Shown here piece after piece: positions 43,698 through 54,542 of a DNA stretch of 64,000 nt. The position numbers and the translations under genes are program-made. The stretch is from Aplidium turbinatum (Eukaryota; Chordata; Ascidiacea; Aplousobranchia; Polyclinidae). Every line of letters begins with the position of its first letter. Positions within the stretch are counted from its first letter, which is position 1. The DNA lies in assembly GCA_918807975.1 (NCBI GenBank), contig OU964919.1, positions 16,758,001 to 16,822,000 on the forward strand, in the 5' to 3' direction. A model generated the notes under the pieces. It made no database searches. It saw only the letters and a program-made list of their open reading frames with translations, and was not told the origin of the DNA.

Positions 43698-45772
43698 AAT
43701 CAAAATGTGACAAATCAGGCCGCATCTCCAGGTGGGCATGAGTAGGCCTACACCAGTTTTCAGCTGAGCTAAGCAGCGTGATAGCCGATCAGTCTCCAGA
43801 ATACTGTGCAGTTGACTGCCACTAAGTGTTATTAAAGTACCGGACAACCACCTTGGCATTTGCGTTCTAGGTATATGCTTCTATACTTGCAGTTTGAAAC
43901 TCCGATTGGAAGACAATTCATGGTTTTACACATCTGTTCGTGACCTTTCAAGAGAAATGAAAACTTCTTGGACCGTGAATCGCTCATTCTACTATATACA
44001 AAACTGAAGATAGATATTCCATCAAAGGCGGAATTCCAAGTCACAAAATAGTTCCGACATGACCATGTGGAAGTTCCAGAACACCATGATTCCAATATAG
44101 TATCCTACTGAAAGAACTGTAGTAGCCTACAATGAACGACTGGCATTCCTGAATGGATATAAGCTTGCCGCTATACTGTGGCATCATTCGGGTCCAGTAG
44201 TGCGGTTTGTGAGAGTGGCTTCTCGGTCTTACCTCGGATAGACAAGCCTACACGCAGGTCTTTGTTCCAGGCGAATTTGGTTCTTTTGGCGTTTGAAAAG
44301 GAAATGACCGAGAAAATAGACCTGGACGTTTTTGTTAATAGATTTAGTGAAGTCCATCCACGCCTTCTTCTGTTAAGGTAGAACCTAACCTAGCCTATCT
44401 ATGGCGAGGAAGGATACATTTCACTGATGGTGTGAAATAGATTCTCACTATTATCATTAAAGGATTGATCTTGAAGAGATGATTGTTGATTCTGCTCTAG
44501 AAAAAACGAGATGTATTGTACAATTTTATTCACAAAACGATGAGTGACAGGTGCAGCGGCTGCAGCCCTATTTGATCATAGTTCAACGCCTTTTTTCTAT
44601 GTATAGGCCTAGTATATTTTGTGTGATTTATGTAGTGCATTAGAGGAAAATGTTAATAAACTAAAACAAACTCGAAGTCCATGAAAGGCAATGGATTAAC
44701 TAACAAAAGAATCAACTACAAAATCAAAAATTTCGCTGCGGTTTCTATGCCAATTTTTAACCATTTTATCACTAGTTGATGGTCGGATGTTTTAAAAATG
44801 ATTTTGCTTCTCAATTTCTGTGCTGTTGTCATTATAACTGTTTAAGTTACAGCATGTAATTGACTCTATGCCAGTTCACGCTGCTGTTTCTATGATAATC
44901 TATGGCTATGCTAATGTAAACGCTCTATTACGATTAATGTTTGGCGTAAATATACCCACATTGTGTAGACCTACAAACGTCGTTTTCGTACATGATACGA
45001 AAGGTAAAAGTTGGGCCCCCTCTAGAATACTTATTGCCCCCCCTAGTGCTCCAAGCTAGTTACGGGCCTGCGCGGAAGTACCATCTAGATCGGTCACATT
45101 TGTCCGCCGAGAATTAACACAAGAACTAGCGATACAAATCGCTATTGCATAGCATGAACAATTATTGTTGCGAGAATATAATTTCCCCCGCATTCTAGCG
45201 CGTTTCTAGAAAATGGTAATACTGTATCCCTTAGCTTTCATCCAAGCAGGAAAACTTTCGATTATTACTTTGCATCAACGATTGGTGACATTGAATCAGC
45301 GTATAACAAAAGAGAATTTTTTGCTAAGAATCGATGGGAATACTGGCACTTCTACACTAATCACGCGCAAGGCACAACTTATTCAAGTCCTTCACCACAA
45401 TGTCTGGCTTTGATCTCCGAGTAATATTGATAAGGCAAGGTTGGTTACAAAATTAGATTATATACGAATAGGCTATTACAGCAAGATGCCGCAAAATTTG
45501 TTAAGTTTTGGTATTAAAGTAAGAAAGAAAAAGGCCCAGGAATACTGATACTATTTTGGAGAGGCGACCGCATCACGGAGAGGGCAAAAACTAATTGTGC
45601 TTTTTCTAATGTTTTGTTTATTCTTTTCGTCACTTTCGCTTTCATGACACGCAAATATAAACCTAAAAAAGGCCTAGTGAAGCTTTGCACAGAAGAAAAC
45701 AGTAGCGTTCAGTGTAGAAGTTTTTTGACTTCTGCCCAGAGCATTGTGACGTAAGAAGCCACACAACCTCGT

Positions 45773-46449
45773 CAGTGGCGTAGCCAGGAAAAAAATTTGG
45801 GGGGGGCCAAATATTTGATGAATTGAAGAGAACGACAAAGTGTTTGATTTAAGACATCGCCACCTGATGTGCAGTGGCGTATCCTGGTGGCTTGAGCAAG
45901 GGGAAACAATGAAACTGGTGGGGGTTAGAGCGTGCCGAAGGCACGCGTATTCTAGGGGGTCCGGGGGCATGCTCCCCCGGAAAATTTTTGCAAAATTACA
46001 CTTAAATAAATGGATTATAGCGCTTTCTGGAAACACTTTTAGGGTAATATTTGTATGAAATTTATTAGCAGATAAACAGCTATTAACTTATTAAAGGTAG
46101 CTCTTACACACGAACGGTCAAAATCTGCGGCTAAAACTAGAGAACACCGAAAACTCAGCTACAGAAAAACCCAACAGAGTAAGCCATTCTGAAATTGCTT
46201 CCACAAATTAGTTAAAAGAAACTTAAATCCAGAAAATTTTGCGTGATTTACGATTTGCAAAGTTTATTGGTGTCTTTCTGTGTGTCTAAAACAAGTCCTT
46301 GGGGTGTTAATAGCCAGATGTCTTGGAAAACGTTATAAATTTCTGCAAATTTTATTATATTTTCAACAAAGGGCTCAACTTCGGAATCCAAACTTCGAAA
46401 ATTTGGGGGGGGCCATGGCCCCTTTCGCCCCCCCCTGGCTACGCCTATG
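45773..46449. mobile_element. hAT family A, copy 2, TSD aacctcgt
   Basis: CAGTGGCGTAGCCAGGAAAA and CCCTGGCTACGCCTATG with perfect TSD aacctcgt (45765-45772, 46450-46457). A shortened relative of 12719-13648. Confidence 0.92.
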
Positions 46450-47083
46450 AACCTCGTTCGATGTTGGTTAATCATTTATGCAGCGGATTTAACCAACGCT
46501 AACAGGGCGCTTTGACTCTTCAAGCGCACATGGCTATAGTTCTCAAATGGCGAAGATTTATCAAGATAAAGTGATTAAGCATGACTGGTCACTGGTGTGG
46601 CGTGTCCGCCGAGATAGCTGCTCGGACTGGACACGTTTGTCCACCGTCAACAAAAACGAATTTCAAGGCCTGCTCTAATAATAGTTTTTTGTAAAATAGG
46701 CTACACAAAATGTTAATGTATTGTTAAACAAGTTTCACAAATTCAAAATTTTTACCCTACTTTTCTTTTGCATTTGTTTAGGATAGTGTAGTTTTAACTA
46801 AATAAGCTTTGTGTAGTTTTAACTAAATAAGCTTTGAGTAACCATAGGCCTAGACGTTTTGTCGAAGGTACCGTAAAGGGCAAGACAAGTGAGTTCAGTA
46901 CAGCAATTTTTACAAAGTTAGAATATTAATTGCATTTTAGTAAATATTTTCAATGACTATGACTGGTTTTTGTTGGAAATATAACTTCAATATGATGAAT
47001 ATCAAGGTTGATACGCTACGCATAACATGATGAACTTGCTAATGATTACAGGCTGTAGAGTGTAGACCTAAGGTTTGAAGTTC

Positions 47084-47850
47084 ACTGGTTGATTGATTGA
47101 ATCTTCATCCTAGACTTGGCAAACTTCTTTAAGAGCGTGATCCTGGAAGTTTTGCATACAGTACCGTACTTGCAGAGGCTATGAACTATTGACATGTTAC
47201 AGACGGGCGTTTCACCGAGATTGACAAAATGAAGTTTTCGATTGTTGTTGAAGTCAGTAGCGTAGCCATGAATTTTGAAAGGGGGGGTTTTGACGACCCA
47301 GCGGCGGGGGTCTGGGGGACCTCCCCCAGAAAATTTTGAAAAATTACTTTGAATTTGGTGCATTCTGAAAGCATTTTCAACACAAATGTGGGTATGAATA
47401 TTCCTGTAAAATGGTGCTGTCCGGTGGCATAGCAAAAGGATAAGATCATGTTTTCTTCAGCATTTTTCGGAAATAAAGCTAAGTCTCTATGTTTTCTTGT
47501 TGCTAATTCCTGGCTGAGATGTTTGAATGTTTGGTATTGGCAAAACTCGCTCTTTTGATGCAGTTTTGTATAAAATTAGGCATTTTTTTTTAGACAAAGC
47601 ATCAATCTCAATATCGTGACGTCATAGGCGTGCCAAGGGGAGGAGTTGTAACACCCAAACCCCCCCTCCCCCTTGGCTACGCCACTGGTTGAAGTGTTGT
47701 CTGTAAATTATTCCATCCACTTGGTACCACTGAATGGAGAGCAGGCCTTCACATGCATTGCTCAAGCGCATACCCCTGTTGAACCGGTGCTGTATGATCT
47801 TGCAGATTCTTTGCGTGTGAAGTTAAGCGCTTGACCAACTGAGCTGTCAT
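47084..47850 (-). mobile_element. tRNA-derived SINE, copy 5, split by hAT
   Basis: Pieces 47084-47254 and 47696-47850 form one SINE body once the hAT 47255-47687 and one TSD copy (47688-47695) are removed. The B-box region (AGCACCGGTTCAACAGGGG on minus) is worn. Confidence 0.8.
47255..47687. mobile_element. hAT family B, copy 3, TSD gttgaagt
   Basis: CAGTAGCGTAGCCATGAATT and CTTGGCTACGCCACTG, perfect TSD gttgaagt (47247-47254, 47688-47695), landing in the SINE body. Same orientation as the 30149 copy. Confidence 0.92.
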
Positions 47851-48239
47851 TTTGAATTCGAAATTTGTGCAAATCAACAAATGTTTAATTTGTTAGACTA
47901 TTTTTATTACTGTATAAAGAGATTGGGCTATTTTTGAGCTAGTTTTTTTTTATAACAATCGTTCTGGAAATTTCAAAAAAAAATCTGGCAACCTTGAACA
48001 ACACCCCGATGCTGATAAAAGCATTTCTGAACTCTTGTTCTGACTTGTTAACAGATTTATTTTTATGCGGCTTGAAAGTCAGAATGCTCTTTTTATTTTT
48101 TATGAAAGACGGAGTTTTTTCTAAAAACGTAATTTGAAAACCTTAGTCACATAGTTAGCAAAGATAAAACTTACAGAAGTTATTACAACATAATTGATAA
48201 ATAAACTGTTACATTTTTTTTCAAATTATTTTCAATTTC

Positions 48240-48717
48240 AAAATTGTAAAGTAGATAAAATTACGTCCATGATTGCAAATGCGCACATGGATCCTATATG
48301 TAGACTCTATAACTCTAAAATGCAGAAACATGCAGCACATTGTCATCACAAATGGTATAAAGACTTTGAAATGTGGATATATAGAATGCTTAAATTTCAT
48401 GGAAGGATAAAATCACAAACAAAAATGTATTATACTATTTAGAATACAAACCAACACGGAAATTCTATAACAATTAAAACAAAAAAATTGAAATATTATG
48501 GCCATATATTGTTCATAATACTGTAATTGTATTCAAAGACAAATACTGTACTAAAAGGAAAAATTGAATGAAAAACAAAATAAGGGCAGACTACCAAGAA
48601 TTTGGACTAGCGATATCAAAGAATGGTCGGGACTTGATTGCAAAACAGCAATAGAAAAATCTCACCACTGAGAAACTTGGCGCTTCATTGCCTCCTACCC
48701 TAAGGAACTTGGTGATG
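48240..48717 (+). mobile_element. LINE 3' coding remnant
   Basis: The + strand gives DFEMWIYRMLKFHGRIKS in one frame, then KLKYYGHI and GRLPRIWTSDIKEWSGLDCK, TAIEKSHH. The FEMWxYRRMLxIxW and RGRPRxxWxDDIKEWxG motifs belong to the C-terminus of a widespread invertebrate non-LTR reverse transcriptase. Frames are broken; abuts SINE copy 6. Confidence 0.78.
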
Positions 48718-49002
48718 ATTGATTGATTTGATCTTTATCTTCGGACTGGGAAAGCTTTTTTGAGAGTGTAATTCTGGCAGTTTCGCATACTTGTGGAGGC
48801 TTTCAAGCACTGACGCAAGCTCGGTCAGAGATTGACAGAGTGGAGTTTCTATTAGTTGTTGCCAGGGAATTATTCAATTCGCTAGGTGACACTAAATGGA
48901 GAGTTGACCTGAAATGTGTTGCTCAAACGCATACCCCAATAGCTGAACTAGAGTCGTTTGATCTTGAGTCGGGAGCGTAACCACTAAACTAACGGGGCAG
49001 AC
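48718..49002 (-). mobile_element. tRNA-derived SINE, copy 6
   Basis: Same body as the others, worn: head GTCTGCCCCGTTAGTTTAGT, B box AGTTCAGCTATTG. Possibly mobilised with the adjoining LINE tail, but no TSD was determined. Confidence 0.75.
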
Positions 49003-49130
49003 AAATGTTGTTGATATTGGATTTTCATCACCAATGAGCTGTCAAAATCTCTGCTTTGTTGGCCATGGTAAAATTTTAATGGAAATGCGTTTGAAACACT
49101 GCTTTGGCCAGTAAACTATTGAGTTCTGAG

Positions 49131-49522
49131 GGTAGCCACTTTAACAAGTCGAAATTCTGCCACTGCGAATGACTACAGTGCAACCGCCAACCAATCAGAA
49201 CATGTTATAAGAGGCTACCGTCCAATTGTGACCCTTCTAGCACTCATCCAGAGAGTTAATGCTTGTTTTGAACTTTATTTGGTAATTACAGAAGAAAAAG
49301 AGCAATAGCAGTGGTGGGAATCGAACCCGCGTCAATGAAATGACTACTTTCTAGCCCTAACCCCTAAGCCAACCAGCTGACAAAAATTCCATCACTTAAT
49401 TTGCTTTCTGTCATCTTCTTTTCGCCATTTTTTACGTCACTTAAACCGTAGCTTATAATTGGTTGGCTGTTTCATTCTAGTCAAGTTTAGTGGCAGAATT
49501 TCGACTTGTTAAAGTGGCTACC
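49131..49522. mobile_element. MITE with 31-bp TIRs carrying a tRNA-like module, TSD agttctgag
   Basis: GGTAGCCACTTTAACAAGTC (extending through GAAATTCTGCCAC) at the left is exactly mirrored at the right by GTGGCAGAATTTCGACTTGT ... TGGCTACC. 9-bp TSD agttctgag (49122-49130, 49523-49531). The TSD length fits Mutator-like elements. The inside holds a minus-strand tRNA-like sequence at 49312-49378. Confidence 0.82.
49312..49378 (-). tRNA. tRNA-like (pol III box) sequence inside MITE, probably not a functional tRNA
   Basis: Minus strand: TGGTTGGCTTAGGGGTTAGG (A-box-like) and GCGGGTTCGATTCCCACCA (good B box, T-arm pairing GCGGG/CCCAC partly kept). The acceptor stem does not pair convincingly, so it is a tRNA pseudogene or SINE head. 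Confidence 0.5.
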
Positions 49523-49687
49523 AGTTCTGAGGGTGAATATTAATACAATACGATAATTACACTGTCAGGCAACAGCAGTCAATATCTTAGACCACAGTTG
49601 GGTGAGTTCATTGATTCTCTAAAACCTAGCTGCAAACAACAAGTAACCCAACGTTTACAGGCCACCTTGAAGATCATCTGATCATAT

Positions 49688-49978
49688 ATTCGCTCCGTTA
49701 GCTCAGTGGTTACGTGCCTGGCTCAAGATCACCCAGCGCGAGTTCGACTTTCGGGGTGTGCGCTTGAGCAATGCATTTTCAGGATTGCATTCCATGCAGC
49801 GGCACCTAGTGAATGGAATAATTCTCCGGCAACAACACTTCAACAATCGAAAAACTTCACTCTGCCAATCTCGGTAACCGGTCCTGTGTCAAGAACCTCT
49901 ACATACAAGTATGCGAAACTACCAGGAGTAACCAATCAAGGCTTTGTCTTAAAGATTACCGTGCTTGTTGTTTTGTGA
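49688..49978 (+). mobile_element. tRNA-derived SINE, copy 7 (plus strand)
   Basis: Begins GCTCCGTTAGCTCAGTGGTT (A box intact), then GCGAGTTCGACTTTCGG (B box) and the shared body through GTATGCGAAACTACCAGGAG and AATCAAGGCTTTGTCTTAAA. The only + strand copy in the window. Confidence 0.82.
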
Positions 49979-50095
49979 TCTTGATATGATTAGTTTTGTC
50001 TTATACTGAATGTACATGGCTTGATGTTCATTATTTCTTTTGTTGTTTTGATAGGAGCATTGATTCAGCCACAAAGAAAAAACATATATAAGCAC

Positions 50096-50420
50096 TTAAG
50101 CAGGCCTCTAAGCTCAATTACTTTTCTGGCGACCGCTTTTTCCCGGTGGCCAAATCAAATTCTCACGCTGGGCAGCCAAAGCAAAAAATCTGTTACATAA
50201 TATCATGCTCTTACTTTCATTTAGGTAATGACGCAAACAAAGCCCTGAAACATATTTGCAGTTGTATTTAAGTGTACCGGTACTGCTTTCCAAGTAGGTG
50301 AAGAGCTAACCAGGGTTGCATTCCTGGGGGGCTCGAGGGAGCTCTGTCCCCGAAATATGAAAAATCTTGATTTAGGGGGGGGGCTCAGGAGGGGCTCGTT
50401 TAAGGTTCCACTTTTCAGCT
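50096..50420. other. Possible hAT left end and G-rich fragments
   Basis: CAGGCCTCTAAGCTCAATTA near 50102 resembles the CAGGCCT terminus family. The GGGGGGGGGCTCAGGAGGGG sequence near 50367-50400 resembles 'cccccag' hAT subterminal sequence. Neither could be paired. Confidence 0.3.
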
Positions 50421-50664
50421 CTTTTGGCTGAACAACAACTTATCGACTGAACAAGTACCGGTAACACTTTAACAGCTTTCTTACAACAGAACTGCAAAAA
50501 TACACCAACATAAGTTGGTAGCAATCGCCATTTACCGTGATTGGGTCCCGTATAGTTAGCTTAATTCTTTCATGCAATCTACATGTAGGCCTATAGTAAA
50601 TCAAGTTTTTTGCAAATAGAGCAATACAGAGTGACATAACAAATTTTGTGGCTCTTTTGACATT

Positions 50665-51840
50665 CTAGATATCTGCGTGGGATGTGACTCTTGCATGTGC
50701 CTTAAAATTTAGGGAAGTGGGAACAATTTTCAGAGTGCGTTGTGTTGCGTCCTCACATTGTGGTATCAATGCTCTGTGGAATACTTTCTCAGCATTGTAT
50801 AAAAACTTCACAGCTCGCAGAAAAGGAAGAATATTAGAGAAACAGATCGGGCCATGTTCAGAAGTCTCTGCATCAAAATGACCACCAAGGAATTCGTAGA
50901 AGATCTAGAGCAGTGGTTCTTAACCGGGGGTCCGTGAAGCGATTTCAGGGGCTCCACGAAAGTTTTCGAGTTTTCAGCATGGTTGATAAATTACGAAATT
51001 TAAAAATTGTTTGTGCTTTGTTTATGTATTAGCCTACAGTGATTCTCAAATTGTAAGTCGCAACGCACTGCGGTGCTTCGTTTGAAATTGCAAAGGACAT
51101 AGCACAAAGGTTTAGTTTCTTAACTAAAAATATTATATAAATGACTTAAACCTTTTAATAAGGCTATGTTCAACTTAACTCTGTTGAGACAGCTGATTGT
51201 TGATCAATGATTAACTTGGAAATGCAAACGTTAGTCAGCAGTTTATCTCCACTCACAGTTTTGCAATGACTGCGATTATAACGAATCGATATTGATTACA
51301 AATAAAAAAGGGAGAAATTCTTTGTAACGGTCGCAAGTATTCTATTAACTTTTGATAAATTTTATAGAAAAACATCAAATGAGCATATAAATTACTGATG
51401 TTTGATCCTGTGTTCTAACGTATAATGCTCATAACATAATTTCATCAATCGTCAAGTACGTTAATTGCGAATTCAGCAAATTCCTCTAAGTGTGTTGCTT
51501 CGAAACTTATGTAACATATGATTCCATAAGAAGACGCAATGCCAATATACCAAAATTTTAAATAGCAACTTTTAGGGGTCCACGACCGCTTCGAAGGCAC
51601 CAAAAGGGGTCCACCAAGACAAAAAGGTTGAGAACCACGGATCTGGAGCTTTTAAAAGATTGTCTTCGGAAATTATCGCTTTTGTCAGAAACTCTCCAGA
51701 CTGGGAATAACAACTTCGTAGTGGCTAATCGTCACGTTAAATGGACTGTTAATTCTCTATTTCAAATAAAAAAAGGCTGTTCAAGAAGGAAATTATTCGT
51801 TGGATGAAGTTGTTATCTTGAGTTCTGGAAGTACAAAAAC
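50665..51840 (+). pseudogene. Old hAT transposase remnant (KIAA1586-like), split by a younger hAT
   Basis: On +, FRVRCVASSHCGINALWNTF then SALYKNF (50725-50800), and in another frame MTTKEFVEDLE (50876-50910). After the 730-bp insertion it continues LLKDCLRKLSLLSETLQTGN and NRHVKWTVNSLFQIK. WVASS...AVWxxxPAL and LxDALxELSxLSEALQ are motifs of KIAA1586-like hAT transposases. Element ends were not identified. Confidence 0.65.
50911..51640. mobile_element. Non-autonomous hAT, TSD atctagag/atctggag
   Basis: CAGTGGTTCTTAACCGGGGG and AAAGGTTGAGAACCACGG. TSDs differ at one base (50903-50910, 51641-51648). No coding recognised. Confidence 0.83.
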
Positions 51841-51969
51841 TACTCCTTCGGATGCATAACGTTGGACCAGTTCAAAGCTCGACGTAGAAACTTTATCCTT
51901 TATTTGGTCGTAATTGGTTTATGCAATGCAAAGAAATTTATTTTCACACGAGTTAGTTCAATCATATAT

Positions 51970-52130
51970 AGCAAAAAATCGATTTTGATCAGCTAGAAGC
52001 TAGATCATCCTCAGTTAAGCTTATTCAAATAGATTCTATAATGATAATAGATTCTATAATATAATAGATAATATAAGTTATTCTATAATAGATGATAGAT
52101 AAACTATAATAAAACATAGCCTACTGGGGC
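51970..52130. repeat. AT-rich ATAGATTCTATAAT simple repeat region
   Basis: Repeated ATAGATTCTATAAT/ATAATAGAT blocks between 52030 and 52115. Confidence 0.5.
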
Positions 52131-53134
52131 AGTAGTTTCGGAGTTCATTCAACAACTTCTTGGTGACCATGCCCGTCGGGAGCTTGGAGGCTTGTATAAA
52201 CGAATGACATGCTTTGAAAAATATGTTTGTTTAGTTTTTTCTGTCAAAGTTCAATCAGGAGTGTTTATTGTTTGAGTTTGCCCATAAAACAAATCAGTCA
52301 CTTTTTACATTAAATCAACATTTGCACACATTAAATCAATGTAAAAACGATTGATTTGCTGTTTGGGTGTTTTATGGGTTGCTGCTTTGTGCTGGTCTAT
52401 TGGGTTTTGTAGCGTCCTGCGGTTTTTCCTATGTGGTTTTTATGTTTTATTACTGTTGTGAAACCTGAAGGCCTTTCATTCCCGGCAGTTTTTCTTTAGA
52501 ACTATGTGTCCTTTATTAGAAATTTGAAACGCTAGCTAGGAATTCAAGTTTTTGTGCAATTCTTCAAGTACTCGTGTGCTTTTTAGGGATTTGGAATGCC
52601 ACCAATAAGTTGAGCGCATTCTTGCTACTGGCAGTTTAACATTTACGACACGTAGTTTTACGTCTTAGCGTTGTAGCCTACATTACTGTATGTTGCATAC
52701 CACAGCGCTTTTGTATATCATGATTGCAAGCGTCGCTCTGGGCATTCCTATCAACTTTGGAAACTCTTCAAACCAAGCGTCTAGCGTTAAAAACTCGATT
52801 AGTATGTGTTGTATTTCCAGACGTTTAATATAAAATAAGCAATAATAACAGTAGTAGCCAACCAAGTGAGAAAACCATTTACCTCTTGTTACTTACTGAT
52901 TCAGTGTATAAAAGCAACGCAATATATAGTAAGAAAGAAACGCAAAACAATCAACTAAGGAACGTGGTACAGAACGCTTAATTGATTACACGCGTTGTGC
53001 GATGGTAATCAATTTCAGCGTCTGTACCAAAAAACGCTGAATGTTATTATGTAGTGAGGCAGGTCACAAGTTAAATAAAATCAACGTAAATAAAATGACG
53101 ACTATAACAGTATGATTTCTTTTCTCTGTCATTC
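52131..53134. other. Intergenic, nothing recognised
   Basis: No repeat pair, exon or RNA gene recognised. Confidence 0.4.
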
Positions 53135-53146
53135 AGTAGGCTACTA

Positions 53147-53402
53147 CGACCAGCTCAGTGGCCGAGTGGTTTCGCCTTCGGCTCTGGTGCTGGTAGATCT
53201 GAGATCGATTCCAGGTCGGGTCAAACCGAAGACTTTAAAAACGGTACCGATTGTGTTCTATCCTGCATAGCGCAGTGAGAATGAGTCGGGTAATAATGTG
53301 ATAACATCGTAAACCTGATATAAATTAAAAATGAGCCCTGTCGCTAAAAGACCTTAGCTGTTGTAGAGCGACAATAAATAAAACCATAACATTATTGTTA
53401 TT
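53147..53402 (+). mobile_element. Second tRNA-derived SINE family, 12-bp TSD
   Basis: Begins CGACCAGCTCAGTGGCCGAG with an A-box-like TGGCCGAGTGG and a B-box-like GATCGATTCCAGG, resembling a tRNA-Ser-type head. A unique body follows (TCCTGCATAGCGCAGTGAGA, GAGCCCTGTCGCTAAAAGAC), then an AATAAATAAAACC tail. Flanked by agtaggctacta (53135-53146 and 53403-53414). Single copy in the window. Confidence 0.75.
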
Positions 53403-54542
53403 AGTAGGCTACTATTCTTTTTCAGTCGTTGAGTCGTGGTTTGATGTTGGTCTATTTCGTCTATAGCTCACTGCTTTCTAATCGTTGAGTGGTGACATCG
53501 TTCAATCAGTCCACCATGTTCTATTCGTAGTCAAGCCATGATTCCAGTTTAGTTGCGGTGATGGTTTAATTTATGAGACATGAACTGATTTGAGTTGGAG
53601 ACATTTTGCGACTGCAACCTTTTAAGTTAGTGTGATGGTTTAAACTTTAAAGATTTGTTTCTACAATAAATGCATATTATATATAATCAAGAAGGCTAGA
53701 TATTTTTCTCTGGTCATTCCCACCGCACTATCGCGCTCGGAATGTTGCTGTAGGCTAAATACCCACAGCTAAGTATGAGTGGTTAGTCTGGACTATACGA
53801 CGTCCGCTGTAGTTTACTGGGACTCGGATTTTGTTTTATACACCAAATCCATGTAGTGCTGTAAGAGGGATCGAATGTCAAAATTATATTTTAGCAGAGA
53901 TGTACGTATGCGCCGCAAATTCTACGCCGCATACATGCGGCGTAGACTTTTTGTTTGCGCTAACGCTTGCGGCCACATTTTTTTGGATAGTTTGCGCTTG
54001 AGGATGCGCCGTAAAGTTTTCGCGGTTTTTTAGCGCATAGCGTCAACGCATACTTTTTAATGTCTTAGTTGTTGTTTGCAATTTTTTTTTTGTCAAACTG
54101 CGAAATGTTGACGTCTTGCAATTGCCCATTGTTCTAGTGTTGTGTCACAGTGTCATCTATTGTTCAGTCAGCTGGAGTTTGTTTGTATATCGCACTACTG
54201 CCTTTGACGCTAGAGTCCCACGTGGAGACTGAAGTCTTGCAAAAAAAAAGAAAGAATTAGTTAAAACAACTTAGGCCTACTGCGAAATTACTTAGTAAAT
54301 TACAGGTCAGAACAGGAATGTAATGTAAGCAAGCAAGTAGGTAGGTTGGTAATGTCGCTCCATGTAAAATGTAAACTGTAAACAATGACTTGGCTTCGTA
54401 GTGTGAAGTTTTTTTAGTCAAGCAGTGTTGAAGGCGTTTGTAAGCAATTGTGAGCACTTTAATTTATATTAGTTAAGTCTTGCATTTTGGGGCAAATCAG
54501 AAACTTCTCAGGCAATGAGCAGTCCAGCCTATGTATCTAAAC

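Larger units (their letters stand above)
41465..45070 (+). mobile_element. hAT CAGGCCCGTAACTAG, TSD cgcgaaag/cgcggaag, holds another hAT
   Basis: CAGGCCCGTAACTAGGGGGG and CTAGTTACGGGCCTG; the TSD differs at one base (41457-41464, 45071-45078). The + strand at 44178-44381 encodes the hAT C-terminal region SSAVCESGFSVLPRIDKPTR, then NLVLLAFEKEMTEKIDLDVF. Other transposase parts were not recognised. Contains 42055-43697. Confidence 0.88.
41428..46672. mobile_element. Repeat family 'gtccgccg' (hAT CAGGCCT-end), copy A, interrupted twice
   Basis: Pieces 41428-41464, 45071-45772 and 46458-46672 become continuous when the hATs 41465-45070 and 45773-46449 are removed. They share about 550 bp with 63025-63560. 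The right end AATTTCAAGGCCTG is the inverse of CAGGCCTCGAAATTCACGG at 63007. The left terminus is missing at the SINE junction. No transposase core was recognised; an ATG reading MSGFDLRVILIRQ followed by GTTGGT occurs at 45404. Confidence 0.65.

Noticed and set aside
42643-44381. Two host genes with SSAVCESGFSVL-type sequence
   Set aside because: They are C-terminal pieces of hAT transposases within elements delimited by TIRs and TSDs.
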